Positions 15,821-22,625 of a stretch of DNA of 36,896 nt are shown piece by piece. The position numbers and the translations under genes were made by a program. How positions within the stretch are numbered: position 1 is the stretch's first letter; each line of letters opens with the position of its first letter. Source of the DNA: an uncultured Clostridia bacterium (GTDB lineage Bacteria; Bacillota; Clostridia; Christensenellales; Borkfalkiaceae); assembly GCA_947625245.1 (NCBI GenBank), contig CANQNO010000016.1:1-36896 (forward strand), given 5' to 3'. The notes under the pieces were generated by a model, which saw only the letters and a list, made by a program, of their open reading frames with translations, searched no databases and was not told where the DNA came from.

Positions 15821-17170
15821 TCAGAATTTGGCGCAGTTGGCTTTTACCTTTTTTTCGAGCGCGGCGACGGCGGCCGCGCAGTCGCCGTAAACTTCGCCTT
15901 CCGCCATAAGCCTTATCAGCCTCTCCGTTCCCGAAGGGCGGGCTACTATCCGCACGTTCAGTTTTTCGGAAAGCTCTGCGGCAAGCTCGGCAACCCCGCT
16001 CATAGCCGCCGTTTTGTTTTCGGCGGGAACGTTAAAATTGATCTGTTCCAGCGGCTTGTAACCCTTTAAAAGTTCATACAGGTTGCATTTTTGCGCCGAA
16101 ATGGCTTCCATTATCATGAGCGCGGTCACAAGCCCGTCGCCCGTGGTTTCGTACTTTGAAAACACTATGTGCCCGCTTCTTTCGCCGCCGAGCGCCGCCC
16201 CCGAAACCTGCATTGCGCGCCATACGTTGCTGTCGCCGACGTCGCAAATTTCGGTAGAAACGCCCTTGTTTTTAAGACTGTTTATAAGCCCGCCGTTGGA
16301 GAGGGCGGTGCAGACGACGGTATTTTTAAAAAGTTCGCCTTTGCTCTTTAAAAAGTCGGCACAGATATAAAGAATTTCGTCGCCCGTGAGCACTTCCCCG
16401 CGCGAGCCTACGGCAATGCACCTGTCGCCGTCGCCGTCGAACGCAAAGCCCAAATCGAGAGAATTTTCCTCGACGAGTTTTTGGAGAGCGCCTATATTGG
16501 TGGAGCCGACTCCGCCGTTTATGTTGGTGCCGTCGGGGTTGTCGCCTATCACAAAGGTCTTTGCGCCCAAAGCCATGAATACGCTGCGCGCTATCTGCCA
16601 GGCGCTGCCGTTAGCCGCGTCCAGCCCGACGTTCAGCCCTTTATACGAGCAGGTGGAAAGGGATATAAGGTGACCCACATATCTGTTTCTGCCCGATATA
16701 TAGTCCACCGTACGCCCCACGTTGTTGCCGCTTGCAAAGGGGATTTCGCCGCCGAAAGGGGTCAAATCCCCGTCGAGATAGCGTTCGGTGAGGGAAATCA
16801 CCCCGCCCGAAAGCTTTTCGCCCTGTGAATTGAATAGTTTTATGCCGTTGTCGCGGTAGCCGTTATGGCTTGCCGAAATCATAACCCCGCAGTCAAAGCC
16901 GTCACAGCGCGTCACGTACGATACCGACGGCGTTGTGGTGACGTGCAAAATATAGGCGTCCCCGCCCGAAGCGGTAAACCCGGCGGCAAGCGCGTATTCG
17001 AGCATATACGAAGAAAGCCTTGTATCCTTGCCTATTACGGCGCGGCATTTTTTGCCCATGTTCACGCCGAAATACCAGCCCAGCACCCGCCCGCATTTAA
17101 AAGCCTGCTCTGCGGTTATGGTTACGCCCGCCTCGCCGCGGAAACCGTCCGTTCCGAAATATTTACCCGT
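15821..17170 (-). CDS. glmM: Phosphoglucosamine mutase, apparently with an ACG start codon
   Basis: Reading from an ACG at 17168-17170 gives a 449-residue protein beginning (M)GKYFGTDGFRGEAG, the canonical GlmM N-terminus. AAAGGAGG lies 5 nt before this ACG and no ATG, GTG or TTG exists between it and residue 29 (GTG, 17086), which would cut off the conserved first strand. The phosphoserine loop is GVMISASHNGYRDNG (S101 the phospho-acceptor; Gly replaces the usual Pro), the metal loop is FDGDGDR, and the phosphate-binding loop is RPSGTERLIR. It converts glucosamine-6-phosphate to glucosamine-1-phosphate. It sits between a GlmU acetyltransferase-like gene and glmS, so the operon supplies successive steps of UDP-GlcNAc synthesis. 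Confidence 0.92.
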   Translation of the reverse strand, partial: TGKYFGTDGFRGEAGVTITAEQAFKCGRVLGWYFGVNMGKKCRAVIGKDTRLSSYMLEYALAAGFTASGGDAYILHVTTTPSVSYVTRCDGFDCGVMISASHNGYRDNGIKLFNSQGEKLSGGVISLTERYLDGDLTPFGGEIPFASGNNVGRTVDYISGRNRYVGHLISLSTCSYKGLNVGLDAANGSAWQIARSVFMALGAKTFVIGDNPDGTNINGGVGSTNIGALQKLVEENSLDLGFAFDGDGDRCIAVGSRGEVLTGDEILYICADFLKSKGELFKNTVVCTALSNGGLINSLKNKGVSTEICDVGDSNVWRAMQVSGAALGGERSGHIVFSKYETTGDGLVTALMIMEAISAQKCNLYELLKGYKPLEQINFNVPAENKTAAMSGVAELAAELSEKLNVRIVARPSGTERLIRLMAEGEVYGDCAAAVAALEKKVKANCAKF

Positions 17171-17208
17171 AAACGCCTCCTTTTAAGTTTGTTATTCGAT
17201 AAAATTCT

Positions 17209-17811
17209 TTAAAAATCGCCGTACCTGCCGCGCGCGCCGCCCGGCTTTATATGCTCTTCGGCACGGCCTATGCAAAAGCTTTCGTCGCCGACGTTTCGGC
17301 TTACCGTGGTGCCTGCCGCTATAAAGCTGCCTTTGCCTATATCAAGCGGGGCAATGAGGTTGCAGTTCGCGCCTATAAAAGCGTTGTCGCCGACTGTTGT
17401 CTTGTGCTTTTTTTTGCCGTCGTAATTGCAAAAGACCGCGCCGCAGCCTATATTCACGTTTTTGCCGACTTCGGCGTCGCCGATATATGCAAGATGCGCC
17501 GCCTTTGTGCCGTCGCCTATAGAGGAGGACTTAACTTCCACAAAATCCCCTATCCTGCAATTGTTGCCTATGTTTGCGCCGCCGCGCAGGTATGCGTAGG
17601 GACCTACGGTGCAATTTTCGCCCACGTGTGCGCCGTTTAATGTGCTTGAAAACACAACTGTATTTTCGCCCACATAGCTGCCTATAAGAGTGCAGAACGG
17701 CATGATGACCGCCCCGCGGCAGATATGCGAGCCGCCCGATATGTGCGCGGGCGCATATATTTTTGCGCCTTCTTCCACGGCGCTGTCCGATGAAATATAA
17801 ACGCCTTCCAC
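17209..17811 (-). CDS. Stand-alone GlmU-type acetyltransferase (left-handed beta-helix) domain
   Basis: A 200-residue protein made of hexapeptide repeats that matches only the C-terminal half of GlmU, which acetylates glucosamine-1-phosphate. [11 protein letters not shown] (R76), [27 protein letters not shown] (K94, catalytic H106) and [11 protein letters not shown] (N129, Y130) align with the E. coli active site. The N-terminal uridylyltransferase domain is missing; nothing in the window replaces it. The start is a GTG at 17811 behind AGGGGGGA. It is the first gene of the operon with glmM and glmS, 38 nt ahead of glmM, which strongly supports an amino-sugar substrate. Confidence 0.88.
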   Translation of the reverse strand: MEGVYISSDSAVEEGAKIYAPAHISGGSHICRGAVIMPFCTLIGSYVGENTVVFSSTLNGAHVGENCTVGPYAYLRGGANIGNNCRIGDFVEVKSSSIGDGTKAAHLAYIGDAEVGKNVNIGCGAVFCNYDGKKKHKTTVGDNAFIGANCNLIAPLDIGKGSFIAAGTTVSRNVGDESFCIGRAEEHIKPGGARGRYGDF

Positions 17812-17889
17812 CTTGTTTCCCCCTGTACGGTATTACAACTTATGCCCGTTCCGCCCGATAATGTTCATATCCAAACCCGCACGTTTGAG

Positions 17890-17918
17890 TTGACAACCAC
17901 TTTAATTAGTGGTAAAAT
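17890..17918 (+). promoter_or_regulatory. Promoter of ktrB with a palindrome filling the spacer
   Basis: TTGACA (17890-17895), 17 nt, TAAAAT (17913-17918). The spacer contains ACCACTttaattAGTGGT (17896-17913), an inverted repeat with 6-bp arms that a repressor could bind. The ATG lies 12 nt after the -10 with no Shine-Dalgarno, so the 5' UTR would be about 6 nt. Confidence 0.8.
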
Positions 17919-17930
17919 CTTAACGCTTTT

Positions 17931-19274
17931 ATGAAGAAGAGAAAATTTAAACTTTCCGTATGGCAGACTCTCGCCATAGGATATTTAATAGTTATTCTGT
18001 TCGGAAGCGCACTTTTGTGTATGCCCTTTTCCACGGCGGACGGCGAATTTACCGACTATCTCGGCGCGCTGTTCACTTCCGCCAGCGCGACCTGCGTGAC
18101 GGGGCTTACCCCCTATCATACGGGCACGCACTTTTCGCTCGCCGGGCAGATAATAATACTTATTCTTATCCAGTTGGGCGGCATAGGTTTCATGACCTTT
18201 GTCACCAGCATACTTATGCTTTTCAGGCGGGGCATCGGGCTGGGAAACCGCCAGCTGCTTATGGCAAGCTCGGGCAGCGGCAAACTTGCGGGGCTGTCCA
18301 CTCTGGTAAAGAGGATAGTTCTGGGTTCGGCTATTTTCGAAATCCTCGGCGCGTTTGTGCTGAGTTTCCGTTTCGTGCCCGACTTCGGCTGGGGCAGGGG
18401 AATATTTTATTCTGTTTTCCACTCCGTTTCGGCGTTCTGCAACGCGGGGTTCGATTTAATGCCCGCTGCGGGCGGCGGCTCCCTTTCGGCTTACGCGCTC
18501 GACCCCGTTGTTTCGGTTACCGTCTGCCTGCTCATAATAGTAGGCGGACTGGGCTTTTGCGTTTGGAGCGACGTTATTGACAGCCGCTTCAGGTTTAAAA
18601 AATTTCAGTTGAACACAAAAATAGTGCTTACGGTTACGGGGATATTGATAACCGCGGCAACCGCACTGTTTATGCTGTTTGAGTGGAATATGCCGTATTT
18701 CGGAGAACGCAACTTCGGGCAAAAGTTGCTTTTGGCGTTTTTTGACGCGGTGACGCCCAGAACGGCGGGATTTTATACTACCGCGCCACAATCTTTGTCC
18801 GACAGCAGTTACCTTCTTACCGTCGTGCTGATGTTCATAGGCGGAAGTTCGGGCTCCACCGCGGGCGGCTTGAAAGTTGGCACGTTCAGCGTTATAATAA
18901 TGGGTATGATAGGCGTGTTCCGCGGCAAACGCGACTTGAACATAGGCAAAAAGCGGGTTGAATATTCGCTTGTATACCAGTCGCTCGCCATATTTGCGGC
19001 GCTTTTGATGATAATCACGGCTTCCACCATTGCCATATGCGCGATAGACGTTCAGGTGGGTTCTAAAGACGCGCTGTACGAGTGCGTTTCGGCGGTGTGC
19101 ACCGTGGGGCTTTCCATGGGCATAACGGCAGGGCTTTCCGCCGTTTCGAAGATAATTCTGATACTTTTGATGTATGCGGGCAGGGTTGGAATTTTAACGC
19201 TTGCGCTTGCGCTTGCAAAGCGGCGCAGTTATAACGAAATACGTTATCCCGTAGACACTTTTTTGATAGGCTGA
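17931..19274 (+). CDS. ktrB: Potassium uptake protein, TrkH/KtrB family
   Basis: A 447-residue polytopic protein with the four pseudo-repeated M1-P-M2 units of the TrkH/KtrB superfamily. The selectivity-filter loops are visible: SATCVTGL (52-59), FCNAGFDL, PRTAGF and CTVGLSMG. GSSGSTAGGLKVGTF is the conserved gating-loop region. It forms a dimeric K+ (Na+-dependent) channel-like transporter in the inner membrane, gated by the cytosolic KtrA ring encoded next. The start at 17931 follows directly on a strong promoter. I looked for a c-di-AMP riboswitch upstream and found no room for one. Confidence 0.95.
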   Translation: MKKRKFKLSVWQTLAIGYLIVILFGSALLCMPFSTADGEFTDYLGALFTSASATCVTGLTPYHTGTHFSLAGQIIILILIQLGGIGFMTFVTSILMLFRRGIGLGNRQLLMASSGSGKLAGLSTLVKRIVLGSAIFEILGAFVLSFRFVPDFGWGRGIFYSVFHSVSAFCNAGFDLMPAAGGGSLSAYALDPVVSVTVCLLIIVGGLGFCVWSDVIDSRFRFKKFQLNTKIVLTVTGILITAATALFMLFEWNMPYFGERNFGQKLLLAFFDAVTPRTAGFYTTAPQSLSDSSYLLTVVLMFIGGSSGSTAGGLKVGTFSVIIMGMIGVFRGKRDLNIGKKRVEYSLVYQSLAIFAALLMIITASTIAICAIDVQVGSKDALYECVSAVCTVGLSMGITAGLSAVSKIILILLMYAGRVGILTLALALAKRRSYNEIRYPVDTFLIG

Positions 19275-19280
19275 TTAAAA

Positions 19281-19301
19281 GAGCCGCTCATAAGGCGGCT
19301 C
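19281..19301 (+). repeat. Intercistronic hairpin between ktrB and ktrA
   Basis: GAGCCGC (19281-19287) pairs with GCGGCTC (19295-19301), ending just before the GGAGG ribosome site of ktrA. It could protect mRNA ends or tune the KtrB:KtrA ratio; it lacks a T tract. Confidence 0.6.
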
Positions 19302-19313
19302 ACGGAGGAATAA

Positions 19314-19988
19314 ATGAAATCTGTTCTTATTATAGGGATGGGAAAGTTCGGCCAGCTTTTGGGCGAAAACCTGATCGATATGGGCGACGAAGTAATGATT
19401 GTGGACAGGGACGAGAGCACCATAAACACGCTTGCGCCCAAATATTCGGGCGCGCTGATAGCCAACGGCACTAACGCCGACAACTTAAAGGCGCTGGATA
19501 TTCCCTCCTTTGACGTCTGCGTCGTTTCGATAGGCGAAGATTTTCAGTCGTCGCTTGAAATCACGTCGATTTTAAAGGATTTAAACGCCAAATACGTGGT
19601 TTCCCGCGCGGACACCGACATACAGAGGAAATTCCTTTTGCGCGTCGGCGCCGACGAAGTGGTTTACCCCAACCGCGACATAGCCGAAAAACTTGCCATG
19701 AAACTGAACAACGAAAAGATTTACGACTACTTTGAAATAGACGCGGAGTATTCCATTTTTGAGCTTGCCGTGCCCGCGCAGTGGTACGGGCAGAGCATTT
19801 CGGAAGTGAATCCGAGAAATTTGGGCATGAACATCCTTACCATAAAAAACGGCAGCAAAGTTTTGCCCCCTCCCGGCGGCGATTACGTATTTTGCGACGG
19901 CGACCACATAGTGGTATTCGGCACCACCCAAAAAATAATAAAGTTTGCCAACAACAAGGCATCGGGTAAAAAGAAGAAAAACGATTAA
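19314..19988 (+). CDS. ktrA: Ktr system regulatory subunit, RCK domain
   Basis: A 224-residue soluble protein with an N-terminal RCK_N Rossmann fold (IIGMGKFGQLL, then VDRDE closing beta-2, and ANGTNAD) that binds ATP/ADP or NAD(H), and a C-terminal RCK_C domain (ELAVPAQWYGQSISEVNPRNLGMNIL...GDYVFCDGDHIVVFG), the module that binds c-di-AMP in Firmicutes. It assembles as an octameric ring gating KtrB. GGAGG lies 5 nt before the ATG, and the gene sits 39 nt behind ktrB. Lys-rich tail KASGKKKKND. Confidence 0.95.
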   Translation: MKSVLIIGMGKFGQLLGENLIDMGDEVMIVDRDESTINTLAPKYSGALIANGTNADNLKALDIPSFDVCVVSIGEDFQSSLEITSILKDLNAKYVVSRADTDIQRKFLLRVGADEVVYPNRDIAEKLAMKLNNEKIYDYFEIDAEYSIFELAVPAQWYGQSISEVNPRNLGMNILTIKNGSKVLPPPGGDYVFCDGDHIVVFGTTQKIIKFANNKASGKKKKND

Positions 19989-20004
19989 ACTTTAAAATAA
20001 AAAA

Positions 20005-20064
20005 TCCGCGCCACGGCGCGGAAAAAGGCGGGGGTTATGCGTTTGCATAACCCCCGCCTTTAAT
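20005..20064. terminator. Double hairpin terminator between ktrA and the Wzz-like gene
   Basis: A first stem TCCGCGCC/GGCGCGGA (20005-20022) is followed by a 14-bp stem GGCGGGGGTTATGC with its complement (20027-20040, 20045-20058) and TTTAATTTATT. The genes are convergent, and A/T tracts flank both sides. Confidence 0.82.
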
Positions 20065-20090
20065 TTATTGTTTGTATTTAATTTTCTTTT

Positions 20091-21356
20091 TTATGCGTTG
20101 TCCGCGTTTCCGCCGTCCGCGTTACCGTCTTTATTTTCCTGCGCGGTTTCGGGCGTTTCCGCCGACTTTTTCAGCTTGCCGTAACCCGCGATGAACGCTA
20201 TAACCACCGCAACCACCACGCCGACGGCGAGGCTTATGAAGAAGCCGGCAAGCAAGGTAATGTTACCCTCGCTGTTCAACGACCCCTCGCACACGAGCAC
20301 GGTGCCTAAACTTCCCTCTTCCAAATCTTCGGCAAATGCGCTTGATATCTCTTCTATCTTAGTTTTATATCCGTCGAGAGTCTGCTTTACCGAAGGATCT
20401 TCTTTGAGCACTACGCTCCCGTCCCCGACCAGATATAACTCGTACATAGTTATGTTTTTATTGCATTTGGCAATGTCTTTTGCAAGCTTAGCTATGCGCG
20501 AGGAGACGGCTTCGCCGTATACGTCTACGGTGTCGCCCTTTAAGAGGTTGTATTCGTCCATCAGATTGTCGCGTTCGGTTTCGGCGGCTTTAAGCAACTG
20601 CTTATAGCGCGCTTTAACTTCCTCCGCGCTGTGCACGAGCAATTCGCGTGTGGTTTCGGCGGCGGCATTTTCGTCGCGGATATCCACTATAGTGGAGTTG
20701 AGTTTTTCTTCGATATCTTCAAGACCTATTTCAAGCGTACGGCAGGCTTTCATAAGCGTATTGCCGGTATTTTTTATCATACCTGAGATTTCCTTGAGAT
20801 AGTCCACCCGCTTTTTTAAAAGCTCCGCCTTTTCCTCGTAAAAATCCGTAGTTTCGTAGACGTCGAAATACATGTCGCGGTCGGAAGCTATGCTTTTGAG
20901 ATATCTTACGGGCGTTTCCATAATATATTCAATAAAATCACGCGCCTGCGCTTCGTTTTTAAAATAGCTTGCCTTTACGCTCACCGTATACTTCCACTCT
21001 GCGGTTGTTGTTGTGCTATCCGCGCGCAACACGTCGACGTCGCCCTCAGAGTACATCTTTTCCACGTCCACATTGCCGAAACTTTCGCTCATGCCCTTGA
21101 TTTCGAGCAGGTTGCGGCGGGAAACGAGTTCTTTATAATTGAACAGCGCGCCGTCGGGATAATACACGTCGTTGCCTTCGGCAAACATAAGCGAGAACCT
21201 GCCCTCGTAATACTTGCGGCTTTCGCCGAAACCCAGCCAAAGCGCCAGAGTGCCGCATACCGTTATTACCGCGGCAATGACAAGCGCCAGCCACTTGCGC
21301 GATAACACGATTTTGAAAAATTGACCTATCGTCAAACCTGTTTTTTCCTCTTCCAT
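20091..21356 (-). CDS. Wzz-like chain-length determinant / polysaccharide co-polymerase
   Basis: A 421-residue protein with the co-polymerase topology: cytoplasmic N-terminus (GLTIGQFFKIVLSRKWLA, typical of Wzz_N), a membrane segment at about residues 24-45, a long extracytoplasmic helical region with coiled-coil character (about 160-345), a second membrane segment near 368-392, and an acidic Asn/Asp-rich cytoplasmic tail. No Walker-type kinase domain is fused, and the usual Pro-rich motif before the second helix is not evident. Wzz proteins set the length of surface polysaccharides made by Wzy polymerases; a Wzy_C-like gene lies 8 kb away, but a link is only inferred. AAAAAGG precedes the ATG. 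Confidence 0.72.
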   Translation of the reverse strand: MEEEKTGLTIGQFFKIVLSRKWLALVIAAVITVCGTLALWLGFGESRKYYEGRFSLMFAEGNDVYYPDGALFNYKELVSRRNLLEIKGMSESFGNVDVEKMYSEGDVDVLRADSTTTTAEWKYTVSVKASYFKNEAQARDFIEYIMETPVRYLKSIASDRDMYFDVYETTDFYEEKAELLKKRVDYLKEISGMIKNTGNTLMKACRTLEIGLEDIEEKLNSTIVDIRDENAAAETTRELLVHSAEEVKARYKQLLKAAETERDNLMDEYNLLKGDTVDVYGEAVSSRIAKLAKDIAKCNKNITMYELYLVGDGSVVLKEDPSVKQTLDGYKTKIEEISSAFAEDLEEGSLGTVLVCEGSLNSEGNITLLAGFFISLAVGVVVAVVIAFIAGYGKLKKSAETPETAQENKDGNADGGNADNA

Positions 21357-21393
21357 AAACCTTTTTCCGAAAGAATAAATACTCTGTATGTAT

Positions 21394-21422
21394 ATTTTAT
21401 ATTAATTTTAACCGTATGTCAA
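21394..21422 (-). promoter_or_regulatory. Promoter of the Wzz-like gene
   Basis: Minus-strand TTGACA (21417-21422), 17 nt, TAAAAT (21394-21399), 38 nt before the ATG. Confidence 0.85.
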
Positions 21423-21447
21423 ACAATAGTGCGCCGAAATTAAAACA

Positions 21448-21479
21448 TAAAAAAGCCCGATAAAACATTACCGGGCTTT
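21448..21479 (-). terminator. Terminator of the rpsF-ssb-rpsR operon
   Basis: AAAGCCCG/CGGGCTTT stem (21452-21459, 21472-21479) followed on the minus strand by a run of T, 11 nt after the rpsR stop. Confidence 0.88.
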
Positions 21480-21489
21480 GCGTTATTGA

Positions 21490-21768
21490 TTATTCTGCCT
21501 TAAAGGGAAGAAGCGCGGCGTTTCTTGCGCGCTTGATTGCCTTTGAAAGTTCGCGCTGGTGCTTTGCGCACGTACCGCTCATTCTGCGAGGCAACATTTT
21601 GCCGCTTTCGGTGACGAATTTTTTGATACGCAAAACGTCTTTATAATCTATTACGTCCACCTTTTCCTGACAGAACGCGCAGACTCTCCTGCGGGGCATT
21701 CTCTTATAATTCTTTTTGACTGCCGGTACAGCGGCGGTCGCTTCGTTCATGGTTTTATTTTCTTCCAT
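21490..21768 (-). CDS. rpsR: 30S ribosomal protein S18
   Basis: A 92-residue S18 with the conserved core [42 protein letters not shown]30-x2-C33 and C67-x2-H70 form a four-ligand zinc site, so this is a zinc-containing (C+) form of S18. The N-terminal 20 residues are an acidic-Ala extension. AAGGAG lies before the ATG. Last gene of the operon with rpsF and ssb. S18 and S6 bind 16S rRNA as a heterodimer. Confidence 0.97.
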   Translation of the reverse strand: MEENKTMNEATAAVPAVKKNYKRMPRRRVCAFCQEKVDVIDYKDVLRIKKFVTESGKMLPRRMSGTCAKHQRELSKAIKRARNAALLPFKAE

Positions 21769-21788
21769 AATCCAACTCCTTAAATTGC

Positions 21789-22217
21789 TTAAAAGGGAAT
21801 ATCGCTGTCGTCGTCAAACATCTGAAGGGCAGGCTTTTTGCCGCCTTGCGCGGAAGATGCAGGAGCGGCGTCGTCATAGCCGTCGTCCGCGGAAGCCTGT
21901 CCGCGGGGCGTTAAAAATTCAACGTCCTGCGCCACGATATCCACCGCGGTGCGGCGAACGCCCTGGCTGTCCTCATAATTTCTTAGCTCTACAGAGCCCG
22001 AAACCGCAACCTTGTTGCCTTTTTTGGCAAACCGCGCCACATTTTCGCCCAAATTGCGCCAGGCAACGACATTAAAAAAATCTGTCTTTCTTTCGCCGTC
22101 CGCACCCGAATAGTTGCGGTTGACGGCTATGGCAAAGCGGCAAATTTTTACGCCGCCCGCCGTTTCGGTGAGTTCGGGGTCGCGCGTGAGATTCCCTATC
22201 AAAAATACTTTGTTCAT
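21789..22217 (-). CDS. ssb: Single-stranded DNA-binding protein
   Basis: A 142-residue SSB: OB fold [16 protein letters not shown]...[20 protein letters not shown] (1-105), a flexible Gly/Ala/Asp-rich linker, and the acidic C-terminal tip DDDSDIPF that recruits replication and repair partners. It lies between rpsF and rpsR, the standard Firmicutes arrangement. AAAGG precedes the start. Confidence 0.97.
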   Translation of the reverse strand: MNKVFLIGNLTRDPELTETAGGVKICRFAIAVNRNYSGADGERKTDFFNVVAWRNLGENVARFAKKGNKVAVSGSVELRNYEDSQGVRRTAVDIVAQDVEFLTPRGQASADDGYDDAAPASSAQGGKKPALQMFDDDSDIPF

Positions 22218-22232
22218 AAATTTACCTTTGTT

Positions 22233-22517
22233 TTACGCTTTTACGGTAATCATTCTTCTTAAAACTTCCGACGTTAAACCCGCAATGCGGTCAAGCTCCT
22301 TTATTACGGAGCCGTCGGCTTCGAAAGAAAATGCCACATAGTTGCCTTCGGTCTTGTAATCGATGGGATATGCAAGCTTTTTAACGCCTAACTTATCCAC
22401 CGAAAACACGTTGCCGCCGCGGGACGTTATAACGTCCTCGAACTTCTTCTGGATTCCGTCTTTGGCTTCATCGGCTGTAGCGGCGTCCAAAACGTAGAGC
22501 ATTTCGTAAGTTTTCAT
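22233..22517 (-). CDS. rpsF: 30S ribosomal protein S6
   Basis: A 94-residue S6 beginning MKTYEMLYVLDAA and ending LTSEVLRRMITVKA, full length for the family (ferredoxin-like fold). The ATG at 22517 is chosen because GGGAGGTG sits 5 nt upstream and homology begins at once; the frame stays open for 22 more codons upstream but that part includes the leader hairpin. First gene of rpsF-ssb-rpsR, with its own promoter at 22591-22619. Confidence 0.97.
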   Translation of the reverse strand: MKTYEMLYVLDAATADEAKDGIQKKFEDVITSRGGNVFSVDKLGVKKLAYPIDYKTEGNYVAFSFEADGSVIKELDRIAGLTSEVLRRMITVKA

Positions 22518-22541
22518 AATTTCACCTCCCGGACTTAATCG

Positions 22542-22561
22542 GCATACCACCTGCGGTATGC
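22542..22561 (-). promoter_or_regulatory. Leader hairpin of rpsF, possible S6:S18 autoregulatory site
   Basis: GCATACC/GGTATGC (7-bp stem, GCAGGT loop) lies between the predicted transcript start (about 22584) and the rpsF ribosome site. The strand ATACCGCAGGTGG is reminiscent of the 16S rRNA element AUACCGGUGGCG near the S6:S18 platform. S6:S18 leaders with feedback control are known in bacteria; that this is one is an inference. Confidence 0.45.
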
Positions 22562-22590
22562 AAGGTAAACACATTACGTGCAATACAGGT

Positions 22591-22619
22591 ATTTTACATT
22601 AATTTTTCGGCGTTGTCAA
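22591..22619 (-). promoter_or_regulatory. Promoter of the rpsF-ssb-rpsR operon
   Basis: Minus-strand TTGACA (22614-22619), 17 nt, TAAAAT (22591-22596). The -35 is 7 bp from the stop codon of the upstream repeat-protein gene, and no terminator separates them, so read-through from the left-hand operon is also possible. Confidence 0.85.
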
Positions 22620-22625
22620 CTTTTT

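Noticed and set aside
14799-15890. A 363-codon plus-strand open frame opposite glmS and the end of glmM
   Set aside because: It is the shadow of two unambiguous genes, has an Arg/Tyr/Phe-rich composition typical of antisense frames in G+C-rich DNA, and no family resemblance.
17812-17889. Promoter for the glmU-like/glmM/glmS operon
   Set aside because: TTGTCA at the minus-strand position opposite the ktrB -35 has no acceptable -10 at 16-18 nt; I could not support a specific site.
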